Below are positions 44,944-53,766 of a DNA stretch of 64,000 nt, in pieces. The stretch comes from Pseudomonas sp. MM211 (GTDB lineage Bacteria; Pseudomonadota; Gammaproteobacteria; Pseudomonadales; Pseudomonadaceae), in NCBI RefSeq assembly GCF_020386635.1, contig NZ_CP081942.1, positions 372,001 through 436,000 of the forward strand, read 5' to 3'. The translations under genes were made by a program, and so were the position numbers. Each line of letters begins with the position of its first letter. Positions within the stretch are counted from its first letter, which is position 1. Below the pieces are notes generated by a model. That model saw nothing but the letters and a program-made list of their open reading frames with translations. It ran no database searches and was not told the DNA's origin.

Positions 44944-46233
44944 ATGCTGGAAAGACTGTTCCAACTCAACGCGCACAACACCAATGTGCGCACCGAAATA
45001 CTCGCTGGGGTCACCACCTTCCTGACCATGGCCTACATCCTGTTTGTGAACCCGAGCATCCTCGGCGAGACGGGCATGGACAAGGGCGCGGTATTCGTCG
45101 CCACCTGCCTGGCGGCCGCCTTCGGTTCCGCAGTGATGGGCCTGATCGCCAACTACCCAATCGCCCTGGCGCCGGGCATGGGCCTCAACGCCTTCTTCAC
45201 CTATACCGTGGTGCTGGGCATGGGCCACACCTGGCAGGTCGCGCTGGGTGCGGTGTTCCTGTCGGCGTGCCTGTTCTTTCTGCTGTCGATCTTCAAGATC
45301 CGCGAGTGGATCATCAACAGCATTCCGCTTGAGCTGCGCTCGGCCATCGCCGCCGGTATCGGCCTGTTCCTGGCACTGATCGCCCTGCAGAACGCTGGCA
45401 TCGTCGCCGCCAACCCGGCGACCATGGTCGGCCTCGGCGACCTGGGCTCGCCCGCGGCGCTGCTGGCGATTCTCGGCTTCTTTCTGATCATCGGCATGGA
45501 GGCGCTGCGCATCACCGGCGCGGTGCTGATCAGCATTCTGGTGGTCACCGGGCTGAGCATTCTGCTCGGGGTCAGCGAGTTCGGCGGCCTAGTGTCGATG
45601 CCGCCCTCCCTAGCACCGACCTTCATGCAGCTGGATATCGCCGGCGCGCTGGACGTCGGTCTGATCAGCGTGATTTTCGCCTTCCTGTTCGTCGACCTGT
45701 TCGACAACTCCGGTACCCTGATCGCCGTGGCCAAGAAAGCCGGGCTGATGCGCAAGGACGGTCACTTGCCGAAGATGGGCCGCGCCCTGATCGCCGACAG
45801 CACCGCAGCCCTGGGCGGCTCGCTGCTGGGCACCTCGACCACCACCAGCTACATCGAGTCGGCGGCTGGCGTCAGCGCTGGCGGGCGTACCGGGCTGACC
45901 GCCATCGTGGTCGCCGTGCTGTTCCTGTTCGCGCTGTTCTTCGCCCCGCTGGCCGGTAGCGTGCCAGCCTTCGCCACGGCGCCGGCGCTGCTGTTCGTCG
46001 CCGTGCTGATGGCTTCCGGCATGGCCGAGATCGAGTGGAGCGACATCACCGTGGCCGCCCCCGTGGTGGTCACCGCCCTGGCGATGCCACTGACCTACTC
46101 GATCGCCACCGGTATCGCCTTCGGTTTCATTACCTGGGTCGCCGCCAAGACGCTGGCCGGACGTTTCCGTGAGCTGAACGGGATGTTGATTGCGCTGGCT
46201 ATCTTCTGCGTGATCAAGCTGGCGTTGTTCTAA
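44944..46233 (+). CDS. NCS2/AzgA-type purine (adenine/guanine/hypoxanthine) permease
   Basis: A 429-residue integral membrane protein with about 13 hydrophobic segments, typical of the AzgA-like nucleobase:cation symporters. Signatures: MAYILFVNPSIL, the NYPIALAPGMGLNAFFTY helix and the FVDLFDNSGTL and STAALGGSLLGTSTTTSYIESAAG segments. It probably takes up purine bases. A TATGAT box at 44805-44810 is a weak candidate -10 element and a short CCGCG-CTTT-CGCGG hairpin follows at about 44812; otherwise the spacer 44651-44943 has no gene. No purine riboswitch core is recognised. Confidence 0.87.
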   Translation: MLERLFQLNAHNTNVRTEILAGVTTFLTMAYILFVNPSILGETGMDKGAVFVATCLAAAFGSAVMGLIANYPIALAPGMGLNAFFTYTVVLGMGHTWQVALGAVFLSACLFFLLSIFKIREWIINSIPLELRSAIAAGIGLFLALIALQNAGIVAANPATMVGLGDLGSPAALLAILGFFLIIGMEALRITGAVLISILVVTGLSILLGVSEFGGLVSMPPSLAPTFMQLDIAGALDVGLISVIFAFLFVDLFDNSGTLIAVAKKAGLMRKDGHLPKMGRALIADSTAALGGSLLGTSTTTSYIESAAGVSAGGRTGLTAIVVAVLFLFALFFAPLAGSVPAFATAPALLFVAVLMASGMAEIEWSDITVAAPVVVTALAMPLTYSIATGIAFGFITWVAAKTLAGRFRELNGMLIALAIFCVIKLALF

Positions 46234-46234
46234 G

Positions 46235-46357
46235 TAGAAGGCTGCTGCGCGTCGGCCCTGCGGCGTTAAAAACAGGCTCGGAATGCTCATGTACAAAAGT
46301 ACACTCCGCTTCCTCGCCTGTTTTTGCCTTGCATGGCTCTAGCTCGCTAGCCTTCTA
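46235..46357. repeat. Intergenic repeat with 9-bp terminal inverted repeats and terminator core
   Basis: The ends are TAGAAGGCT and AGCCTTCTA. Inside, AAAAACAGGC (46268-46277) pairs with GCCTGTTTTT (46316-46325) around a GTAC-AAAA-GTAC dyad, which makes a terminator in either direction after the purine permease. The inner flanks are shared with the element at 38167. Confidence 0.65.
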
Positions 46358-46370
46358 GATTGCTGTACTT

Positions 46371-46415
46371 TTCCCACGCTCTGCGTGGGAACGCCTCCCC
46401 GGACGCTCCGCGTCC
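46371..46415. repeat. Tandem small dyads (CCCACGC-type repeat)
   Basis: TTCCCACGC-TCT-GCGTGGGAA (46371-46391) and GGACGC-TCC-GCGTCC (46401-46415). This is a compact palindromic repeat of the kind scattered in pseudomonad intergenic regions; a degraded relative lies at 55096. Confidence 0.6.
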
Positions 46416-46500
46416 CGCAGCACAGATGATCGACGGTGACGGCACTCCGGCAGCGGAATCGCTACAATGGCGCCCCGTTTTCCTGCCGCACGAGTGACCG

Positions 46501-47598
46501 ATGAGCCGTCCCGCATTCGACCCCGCCACCTACGACGCCCAACTCGCCGAGAAGAAGGCCCGCCTGGTGGAGCTGTTGGCGCCGTTCGCCGCCCCGGAGC
46601 CCGAAGTGTTCGAGTCGCCACGCGAGTACTACCGCCTGCGTACCGAATTCCGCCTGTGGCGCGAAGCCGGCAGCGAGAATCGTCATTACGCGATGTTCGA
46701 AGCCGGCGACAAGCACAGCCCGATCTTCTTCGAAGACTTCCCCATCGCCAGCCTGCGCATCAATGAGCTGATGCCGCGCCTCAAGGCCGCCTGGCAGGCG
46801 AGCAACACGCTGGGCTTCAAGCTGTTCCAGGTGGAGTTCCTCACCACCCTGAACGGCGATGCGCTGATTACCCTGTGCTACCACCGCCCGCTGGATGACG
46901 CTTGGGAAGCCGCTGCCAAGGTGCTGGCCGAAGAGCTGGGCGTGAGCGTAGTCGGGCGCTCGCGGGGCAAGCGTATTGTCGTCGGCCGTCCTTATGTCGA
47001 GGAGCGCCTGGAAGTGGCTGGGCGTACCTTCCGCTATCGCCAGCCGGAGGGTGCCTTCACCCAGCCCAATGGCGAGGTGTGCCAGAAGATGCTCGGTTGG
47101 GCCTACGACGTACTCGGCGACCGAGAAGACGATCTGCTGGAGCTGTACTGCGGCAACGGCAACTTCACCCTGCCGCTGGCCACCCGCGTGCGCAAGGTGC
47201 TGGCCACCGAGATCAGCAAGACCTCGGTCAATGCGGCGCAGGCCAACCTGGCCGACAACGAGATCGACAACGTCACCCTGGTGCGCCTGTCCGCCGAGGA
47301 ATTGACCGAAGCACTCAACGAGGTTCGCCCGTTCCGTCGCCTGGCCGATATCGACCTGAAGAGCTACAACTTCGGCAGCGTGTTCGTCGACCCGCCCCGT
47401 GCCGGCATGGATAGCGACACCTGCGAGCTGACCCGCCGCTTCGAGCGCATTCTGTATATCTCCTGCAACCCGGAGACCCTGGCGCAGAACATCGCCCAGT
47501 TGCACGACACCCACCGCATCGAACGCTGCGCCCTATTCGACCAATTCCCCTATACCCACCACATGGAATCAGGCGTGCTGCTGGTTCGTCGCGATTAA
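46501..47598 (+). CDS. trmA: tRNA (uracil-5-)-methyltransferase
   Basis: A 365-residue TrmA that makes m5U54 in the T-loop of tRNAs. Landmarks: SAM-binding [14 protein letters not shown], the VDPPRAGM segment, the nucleophilic cysteine in [10 protein letters not shown] and the base glutamate in HMESGVLL. The length matches the enterobacterial enzyme. Its stop codon is the first part of a large nested palindrome (47597-47738), which likely serves as terminator. Confidence 0.95.
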   Translation: MSRPAFDPATYDAQLAEKKARLVELLAPFAAPEPEVFESPREYYRLRTEFRLWREAGSENRHYAMFEAGDKHSPIFFEDFPIASLRINELMPRLKAAWQASNTLGFKLFQVEFLTTLNGDALITLCYHRPLDDAWEAAAKVLAEELGVSVVGRSRGKRIVVGRPYVEERLEVAGRTFRYRQPEGAFTQPNGEVCQKMLGWAYDVLGDREDDLLELYCGNGNFTLPLATRVRKVLATEISKTSVNAAQANLADNEIDNVTLVRLSAEELTEALNEVRPFRRLADIDLKSYNFGSVFVDPPRAGMDSDTCELTRRFERILYISCNPETLAQNIAQLHDTHRIERCALFDQFPYTHHMESGVLLVRRD

Positions 47599-47738
47599 GG
47601 CGGAAGCGGACGGTGGATGCAGAGCTTTCTTTTTGTAGGAGGGGCTTTAGCCGCGAGCTTTTTATCAAGGCTAACAAAGAGCTCGCGGCTAAAGCCGCTC
47701 CCACAAAAGCAGCAGCGCTCTATGTCCGCTTCCGCCTT
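47597..47738. repeat. Large nested palindrome (REPIN-like) after trmA
   Basis: The outer arms AAGGCGGAAGCGGA (47597-47610) and TCCGCTTCCGCCTT (47725-47738) are perfect complements over 14 bp. The inner arms GGCTTTAGCCGCGAGCT (47643-47659) and AGCTCGCGGCTAAAGCC (47680-47696) are perfect over 17 bp. GTAGGAG near the inner left end is the REP core. The trmA stop codon is part of the outer arm. The spacer 47599-47794 has no gene. Confidence 0.85.
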
Positions 47739-47794
47739 TAAACAGCCACTCTCAATGGCCCGTATGCCACAGCGTGCGGGCCGTGAGCGCTTTA

Positions 47795-50700
47795 TCAGCT
47801 CACCTGTTCCAGCCACTTATCGACGTCCTTGCGGCTGATCTTGCCATCGGCTTTGACGTTGTTGGGGTGGAAGCGGATGGTGTCGAGGAATTCGAAGAAC
47901 TCCTTGTTATCCATCAGGAACTGCACGGCCTCGATGTCTTCCTTGGAGTTGTCGAAGCGGTCGTCGCCCTTGAGCAGTTTGTTGAAGTCCTTGTCGCTGA
48001 CGATATCGTCGCTGCCCTGCCACTGCTCCCAGTTGTCGACGATGCGGTCGATCTTGTCCTTGTTCTCGCGGTAGAACTCGGCGTCGAACTTGCCGTTGTA
48101 GGTGACCAGATCCGGCATGCTGTCGCGAAACCAGTCGTCACCAATTTTTCCGTTCTTCTCGACATTCTCGGTGAACTCCTTGTAATGCTCGGGCTGGGCC
48201 TCCCACACCGGAATATCCTCGGGGTACCAAGCGTCGAAACGATCCTCGTATTTGCCCTCGTAATAGTTGTACTCGTAGCTCATGTGCACCAGGTAATTGA
48301 GCTTGTCACCCCACTCCTTTTCGAGCACACCGTCCTTATCCAGTTCGCGGAAGTAATCGCGCACCTTCTCGACCGTTTCCTGGCTTTTCTTCAGCGCGAC
48401 CACACCTCCGATGATGGCGCCAATAAAGCCAAGCACGGCACCGACTCCACCGGCGGCAGCGGCAACCACCCCGGCAACGGCCGCCGAACCAACGCCAATT
48501 GCAGCGGCCAAGCCAGCGCCACCCATAACCAGGCCGGCTGTGCCGCCAACCAACTGCAGGCTCTTGGCCGCGAATTCCTCGGGCGTTCCGCCCTCCTTGC
48601 GCAGCTTGTCGATGCCCATGCCGCCGAGCACCAGGTCGAGTACCCCACCGGCTACATCGGCGATACCACCAATAGTCGACAGTGCTCCACCTACCCAACG
48701 TAGACGGTCAGCCTCCGGAAGCTTCTTCACGTCGGGGTCGTTGCCACCGACGCTGGTGACATTCTTTTTCACCGCCTCCTGCTGCTCTGGAGGCAAGTGC
48801 TCGATCAGGTCTTCGACGGATGGGCGCGAATCGCGCGTATGCGTATCGAAGTCCTTCCAGAAACTTTCAGCCGTGAACGCTTTACCAAAGTCGATTTCCG
48901 GCAGTTGATCGAGCTTTTTCTGTATTTCCTTCAGCTCGATGGACTCGGTTCCCGATGCCTCCTTGGGTTTGAAATGTTTGTCCCAGACGGTTTCCTTGAG
49001 GCTTTTGCCGAGCCCGAGAGAATCGGCTACGCCCGGCTTGCGGAACAGCTCTTCGTACGCACCGGTGACCATGGTGGCCATTGGCGAGATCATGCTGATG
49101 GTGGTGACGAAGTTCTTCGCCGCCTCGATGCGCTCGGCCGGTGTCTCGCCGAAATTCAGCCCGCCATCGGCCAGCTTATAGATGCCGGCGACCATCGAGA
49201 TCAGTCCGGCGCTGGAGCTCAGCACCCCGGTCTTGCCGAGTTTGCCGAGCACGCCGGCCACACCGTCACGCTCGGCCAGGGGGACTTTCGCTACGGCCTT
49301 TTCGATATCCTCGGCGGTGACCTTGCCGGACTGACCCGATGGATCGTTGATACTCGCCTTGGCCTTGTCCTTGAGGAGTTGCGTCAGTGGCTCGCGAGAA
49401 TCCTGCGCCGCCGTGACGACCTTCTGTTCCTCGGTACTGAGTTCTGGCTTGGGCTGACCGCTTTCCTTGCCACCACCAAAAAAGTAGTTGTAGACATCGG
49501 TGCCGCGCTTGGTGCCCAACACCGAAGTCATTAAGGTAGTCAGCAGCGTGGAGACCATGTCGGTGGTGGCTTTGTCGACGTTCTCTTCGCCGACGCCCTC
49601 GACACCATCCTTGTACAGCTCGTTGAGCTGTTCGATGGGAATGCCAAACTTGAACTCGGTATCGATCTGCGCCGCCAGCTCGGGATCGAGAAGGCTCAGC
49701 GACTGCATGTCCGAGGAATAGCGCGCCGCTGCGCCTTCCGGGTTGTCCTTCTCCAGGGCTCCCATGGCCTTCTTGTACTCGGGGTCGCGCAAGGTATCGG
49801 CCAATTTTTCCTTGAAGCCGTCCTTGTCCGCGACTTTGTCGATAGCCTCCTTGAGCAGACGGTCATTGTCGGCGGCGATATCCTCATCGGTCATCAGCGC
49901 CAGTAACTCCTCACCCAGCTTGCCCTCATCGACCAGTGCGCGCATTTCCGCCGGGCTCATCTCCTTGGGATCCTTGCCATAGCTGGTAGAGGTGCTATTC
50001 CAGACGCCCCCGTCGGTGGTCGTATAGGGCAGGAACTGGAAGCCGCCGTTGAGCATGGCGCGGGCTTCGAGCAGGCGCAGGTACTTGGCTTCCTTGGAAT
50101 CGTCGGGCTTGTCTTTGTATTCCTCCTTGAGTTTCTCGTAATACAGCTCGCCAACGGTCTTGGGTTTGCCGTCCTTTTTCTCGCTGGTTTCGGCCAGCAT
50201 CAGGTCAGTTTCCTTGGCTGGCGGCAGGTCGCGATCCTCGAAGGCCTTATCCACGGCGCCTTGCTGCTTCTCTACCTGAGTACCCTCCAGATTGGCGAAG
50301 TGCTCGGGGGTTAGGCTATCGATGACGATGAACTTGCCGCGTCGCGGTGTCTCCACGGCGATGACGCCGGGCGCCAATGTCTCAACCTTGGTGTCGTCAG
50401 TGACCACGGGAATATCATCGCGGGCACTCATGACCTTGTAGCCACCGTCATCGAGCTTTTTCTCGATATTGTCGCGGGTCTCGGCAAGTTCCTTGACCTT
50501 CTTGTAAGCCTCTGGCGACAGCTCCTCGGAAACCGCATATTTCTTACCATCCGCCGTGGTGAATAGTGCTGTGCCATCCTCGCCGTACACCCCCTCATCA
50601 CGGTCAATGGTCAGTTGGAAGCCATTGAACGGGTGGTACACCGCCGCACTCTGGTCGAGATAGCCTTCCTCGATGAAGCGCAGGTCACCCAGTTCGGGAA

Positions 50701-51178
50701 TGTCGCCCGGCGACGTGACCACCTCGAACCCGCCCGCCTCACGCTGACCGAGCCAGAGCTTCTGCTCGTCGGACAGATCCTTCTCCGTCCAGGCCGGTGC
50801 ACCCTTGACGTCGCCCGCGTCCATCTTCTCCTTGGCGACCTGATGCAGGCGCGGATTAACGCCGGCGTGCACCAGTACCTGATCGCCATTTTTCATGGTC
50901 ACCAGTAGCAGGTCGTCCCATAGCATCAGGCGATGGCCGCTGGAGGACAGCCATTCGCTCTCGACGTTGGTGATGTCTTCCTCCTTCCACTGATGATTGC
51001 TCTCGGCCAGCGGCGGCTTGCCGTCCAGGTAAGGACCGCGGTGCTCCTTGTAGGCTTCGATGCCTTCTTTATCGAGCTGCCCGCCCTTGTTTTGCGCCTC
51101 ACGCAGCTTGTCATCGAAATCGCTATCGCCGGTCTGCCCGGTCACGCGTTCTGGTCGTGTTGTATCGATGGTGCTCAT
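47795..51178 (-). CDS. Very large HrpF/NolX/HrpK-like protein, candidate T3SS translocator
   Basis: An 1127-residue acidic protein with no signal peptide. Residues 1-600 are hydrophilic and unmatched, with an EF-hand-like DRDEGVYGEDG near 190-205. Hydrophobic segments occur at about 646-671, 690-711, 826-858 and a long glycine/alanine-rich one at about 873-927. The C-terminal 70 residues have the HrpF/NolX-like pattern of an FxxLD helix followed by ADGKISRKDVDKWLEQ, preceded by a first half-copy (SDDIVSDKDFNKLL). NolX, HrpF and HrpK proteins form or assist the translocation pore of rhizobial and plant-pathogen T3SS. This protein is about twice their size. I start at ATG 51178; the frame extends 18 codons further without support. 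It lies on the same strand as the T3SS operon at 55-64 kb. The assignment is an inference. Confidence 0.5.
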   Translation of the reverse strand: MSTIDTTRPERVTGQTGDSDFDDKLREAQNKGGQLDKEGIEAYKEHRGPYLDGKPPLAESNHQWKEEDITNVESEWLSSSGHRLMLWDDLLLVTMKNGDQVLVHAGVNPRLHQVAKEKMDAGDVKGAPAWTEKDLSDEQKLWLGQREAGGFEVVTSPGDIPELGDLRFIEEGYLDQSAAVYHPFNGFQLTIDRDEGVYGEDGTALFTTADGKKYAVSEELSPEAYKKVKELAETRDNIEKKLDDGGYKVMSARDDIPVVTDDTKVETLAPGVIAVETPRRGKFIVIDSLTPEHFANLEGTQVEKQQGAVDKAFEDRDLPPAKETDLMLAETSEKKDGKPKTVGELYYEKLKEEYKDKPDDSKEAKYLRLLEARAMLNGGFQFLPYTTTDGGVWNSTSTSYGKDPKEMSPAEMRALVDEGKLGEELLALMTDEDIAADNDRLLKEAIDKVADKDGFKEKLADTLRDPEYKKAMGALEKDNPEGAAARYSSDMQSLSLLDPELAAQIDTEFKFGIPIEQLNELYKDGVEGVGEENVDKATTDMVSTLLTTLMTSVLGTKRGTDVYNYFFGGGKESGQPKPELSTEEQKVVTAAQDSREPLTQLLKDKAKASINDPSGQSGKVTAEDIEKAVAKVPLAERDGVAGVLGKLGKTGVLSSSAGLISMVAGIYKLADGGLNFGETPAERIEAAKNFVTTISMISPMATMVTGAYEELFRKPGVADSLGLGKSLKETVWDKHFKPKEASGTESIELKEIQKKLDQLPEIDFGKAFTAESFWKDFDTHTRDSRPSVEDLIEHLPPEQQEAVKKNVTSVGGNDPDVKKLPEADRLRWVGGALSTIGGIADVAGGVLDLVLGGMGIDKLRKEGGTPEEFAAKSLQLVGGTAGLVMGGAGLAAAIGVGSAAVAGVVAAAAGGVGAVLGFIGAIIGGVVALKKSQETVEKVRDYFRELDKDGVLEKEWGDKLNYLVHMSYEYNYYEGKYEDRFDAWYPEDIPVWEAQPEHYKEFTENVEKNGKIGDDWFRDSMPDLVTYNGKFDAEFYRENKDKIDRIVDNWEQWQGSDDIVSDKDFNKLLKGDDRFDNSKEDIEAVQFLMDNKEFFEFLDTIRFHPNNVKADGKISRKDVDKWLEQVS

Positions 51179-51881
51179 CGGGGTCTGCGCTCCGGCTCGA
51201 TAAGTGGACAAGGTCGCAAAAATGGACAGCAATCCTTGTGCGAAAGAGAGTGCCTATGGCACTTGTTGAACGGCGCAGGCCTGCGCGTGGCGACTTGTCG
51301 ATTCGCGGAAACGAGAACAGTGCACGCAAAAAGCACGACCTGCTGCTCCCTCATTCAAGCAATCGTCACATTGATGTAACAACCTGATCGCAACGGATTT
51401 CGCAGCTTTTCACAGCAGCACATGGCCCTTAACAGGATTCAGGGGCGGCGCTGAACGGACTGTCAGGAGTACCGCGACATGCCAGCTCATTCATGTTCGA
51501 CCGACCTCACCGCGAACGGATTTCCGAACGCGCTTTCGGCCGTTATCCGAGTTACCGAACGCACACTCGTGGGTGAACCGTACCGGCCATTCACAATCAA
51601 TCAGTTAGCGACTATCCAGTCACGCCGCGGCGCGGCACGCTAATTGCGATGTGTACCCCTGCCTCTGATCGACACCGCGTTGTAGCGCTGCGGTGATATA
51701 CAAAAACAAACGACGTTTGGGGGGATTTCTTCTTGCCTATTCAAACTGCCGTACTGGCACGTTTCGTCAGCACCCATTTCATCGGGCCGCCGCACGAGCC
51801 GAACCCGAGTATGACCTGCTGCGCTCACGCGCAACCGTCGCCAGTGCGTACAACAACCATAATCCTCGAGGGACTATAGGC
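51179..51881. other. 703-bp divergent intergenic region
   Basis: Between the NolX-like gene and the winged-helix regulator. It holds two dyads near the NolX-like start: AGTGCC-TAT-GGCACT at 51249-51263 and the perfect palindrome GCGCAGGCCTGCGC at 51273-51286. A small open frame at 51479-51643 is noted separately. Promoters for both divergent genes should be here; I do not see a convincing hrp box. Confidence 0.6.
51479..51643 (+). CDS. Possible small protein, 54 residues
   Basis: An ATG at 51479 with CAGGAG ending nine bases upstream opens a 54-codon frame that ends in TAA at 51641-51643. The predicted protein begins MPAHSCSTDL and has a basic tail. It has no recognised domain, and both its length and location in a promoter region make chance likely. 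It could be a small regulator or secreted peptide of the nearby T3SS locus. Confidence 0.2.
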   Translation: MPAHSCSTDLTANGFPNALSAVIRVTERTLVGEPYRPFTINQLATIQSRRGAAR

Positions 51882-53615
51882 ATGTATTCGATCACTCTCG
51901 GCACCACCACCACGCCGACCGAGACGCCTTTTGACCATGCACCATTCAGCAGCGAAGGCGCCTTGCGATTCGGAGCCTTCATCCTCTACCCACGCCAGCA
52001 TCTGCTACTGAAGAACGGCGAGCCCGTCAGCCTGGGTAGCCGCGCGCTGGATCTGCTCATCGCGATGGCTTCACGCTCCGGAGAGCTGCTGGAAAAATCC
52101 GAACTGATCGCCTGTGCATGGCCCAAGGTCATCGTCGAAGAGTGCAACCTGCGCGCGCAGATCGTCGCGCTGCGTCGGGTGCTCGGTGAGGATGAAAGTG
52201 GCTTCGAATACATCGTCACCGTTCCCGGCCGCGGCTATCGCTTCGTGGCCCGTACCGAGCCTTACGAGGCCTCCAGCGAGCCTGCTGTGACAGAGCGCCT
52301 GCAGTCGCTGCCCAGTCTGATCACCCGGCCATTGGGCCGCAATGCGGTGCTGCAGCGTTTGAGCGAACAATTGCTGCAGACTCGCCTGATCTCCCTGGTC
52401 GGCCCCGGCGGTATCGGCAAGAGCACCGTGGCCTTGGCACTGGGCAACCAGTTGGCCGGCGAGATGCCCCATGGCACCTGTTTCGTCGACCTCAGCGAGA
52501 TCGACGATGATAGCCGAATCCCCCACGCCCTAGCCGAAGCATTGGGCCTGCAGCCTGGCAACGATCCCCTGCGTGACGTGGTGCAGCACCTGCAGCAACG
52601 TCGTCAATTGCTGATTCTGGATAACTGCGAACAGGCTCTGGATGGCACCGCCCTGGTGGTGGAAACCCTACTCAAGTGGACGCCCGACTGCGCCATTCTC
52701 ACCACCAGCCGTGAGCCGCTGCGCACCGCGGGCGAACAGGTCGAGCGCCTGCTGCCACTGCAGCTACCGACGGCCTGTGAACACCCGAATGGCGAGCAAG
52801 CGCTGGCCTACCCGGCCATCGAACTGTTCGTCGAACGGGTGCAGGCCAGCGATACCGCCTTCGTTCTCAACGACGGCAACGTGGCAGACGTGATCAGTAT
52901 CTGCCGCAAGCTCGACGGCATTCCGCTGGATATCGAAATCGCCGCGACCCGCGCCAGCGCGTTCGGTCTGGCGCAGTTGGCCGAACTGCTGGACGGCGAA
53001 TTCCGGCTGCAAATGGAAGGCCGCCGTACCGCGCCGCCACGCCATCGCTCGCTACGCGCCACGCTGGACTGGTCGTTCCAGACGCTGGCACCTGCCGAGC
53101 AGGCAATGCTGCGCCTGGTGGCGATCTTCAACGGCACCTTCACCCTCAATGCAGTGCGCGCCATTGTCGAGGGCGACGAACAACTGGCCGGCGACCCGCT
53201 GCCGTTGATCGAAAGCCTGGTGGATAAATCCCTGCTGATCGCGCACCGCGACGAAGCCCTGAAGCTCTACCAGATGCCCAAGACCGAGCGTCTCTATGCC
53301 CTGGAAAAACTCGACCAGACCGGCACGACCCAACGCATCGTCGCGCGCCATGCGGCCTATGCACTGGCGGTGGTGAAAAAGGCGGCAAGCCAGCTCGATA
53401 TCGTGGTGCCCGAAGCGTGGAAAAACCTCTACGGCGCGGAGAGCGACACCATCCGCTCGGCACTGACCTGGGCCTGCTCTACCGAGGGCAACCAGTCTCT
53501 GGGCCTGGAGCTGACCCTGGCAGCACTAGGCCTTGGCCCCTATCGGGATCGCTCGTCGCGGCCTCGGGTGGAGCAGCCTAAGAATCAGCAGTCAGAACGG
53601 CGTAAGGCTGGTTGA
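51882..53615 (+). CDS. Winged-helix/NB-ARC-type regulator, C-terminally truncated
   Basis: A 577-residue protein from the ATG at 51882. An OmpR-type winged helix (residues about 30-125, with ALDLLIAMASRSGELLEKSELI and VPGRGYRFVAR) is followed by a P-loop ATPase with Walker A GPGGIGKST (about 172-180), Walker B QLLILDN and the TTSREPLR sensor region. Members of this family normally continue with TPR-like repeats to about 900 residues; here the helical arm is just beginning at EAWKNLYGAESDTIRSALTW when the frame runs into an unrelated hydrophilic tail after LALGLGPY. The end adjoins REP-like sequence and an IS110 element. It is likely a damaged regulator, perhaps once controlling the T3SS. A shorter native form cannot be excluded. 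Confidence 0.75.
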   Translation: MYSITLGTTTTPTETPFDHAPFSSEGALRFGAFILYPRQHLLLKNGEPVSLGSRALDLLIAMASRSGELLEKSELIACAWPKVIVEECNLRAQIVALRRVLGEDESGFEYIVTVPGRGYRFVARTEPYEASSEPAVTERLQSLPSLITRPLGRNAVLQRLSEQLLQTRLISLVGPGGIGKSTVALALGNQLAGEMPHGTCFVDLSEIDDDSRIPHALAEALGLQPGNDPLRDVVQHLQQRRQLLILDNCEQALDGTALVVETLLKWTPDCAILTTSREPLRTAGEQVERLLPLQLPTACEHPNGEQALAYPAIELFVERVQASDTAFVLNDGNVADVISICRKLDGIPLDIEIAATRASAFGLAQLAELLDGEFRLQMEGRRTAPPRHRSLRATLDWSFQTLAPAEQAMLRLVAIFNGTFTLNAVRAIVEGDEQLAGDPLPLIESLVDKSLLIAHRDEALKLYQMPKTERLYALEKLDQTGTTQRIVARHAAYALAVVKKAASQLDIVVPEAWKNLYGAESDTIRSALTWACSTEGNQSLGLELTLAALGLGPYRDRSSRPRVEQPKNQQSERRKAG

Positions 53616-53663
53616 GCAGCGGCGCTCTATAAGCGTTAGGGACGGCTGGCGAGGGGATCAGTT

Positions 53664-53681
53664 GGTGGGCTGAAGCCCACC
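53664..53681. repeat. REP-like palindrome flanking IS110
   Basis: GGTGGGC-TGAA-GCCCACC, a perfect 7-bp dyad, left of the IS110 element. A half palindrome GCCCACCCTAAGG at about 53754-53766 follows just before the element. The rest of 53616-53903 is the element's left end and has no gene. Confidence 0.75.
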
Positions 53682-53766
53682 CTTGTATCTCGACTACCGC
53701 CTCACAAGAGGCGATAGTCCCCGACTGATCATCGGGGGAGTCATGCAAGTCGAGCCCACCCTAAGG

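Noticed and set aside
51190..51240. hrp box upstream of the NolX-like gene
   Set aside because: TAAGTGG is present on the plus strand, but no GGTTCC/GGAACC half lies at the required 15-16 base distance.
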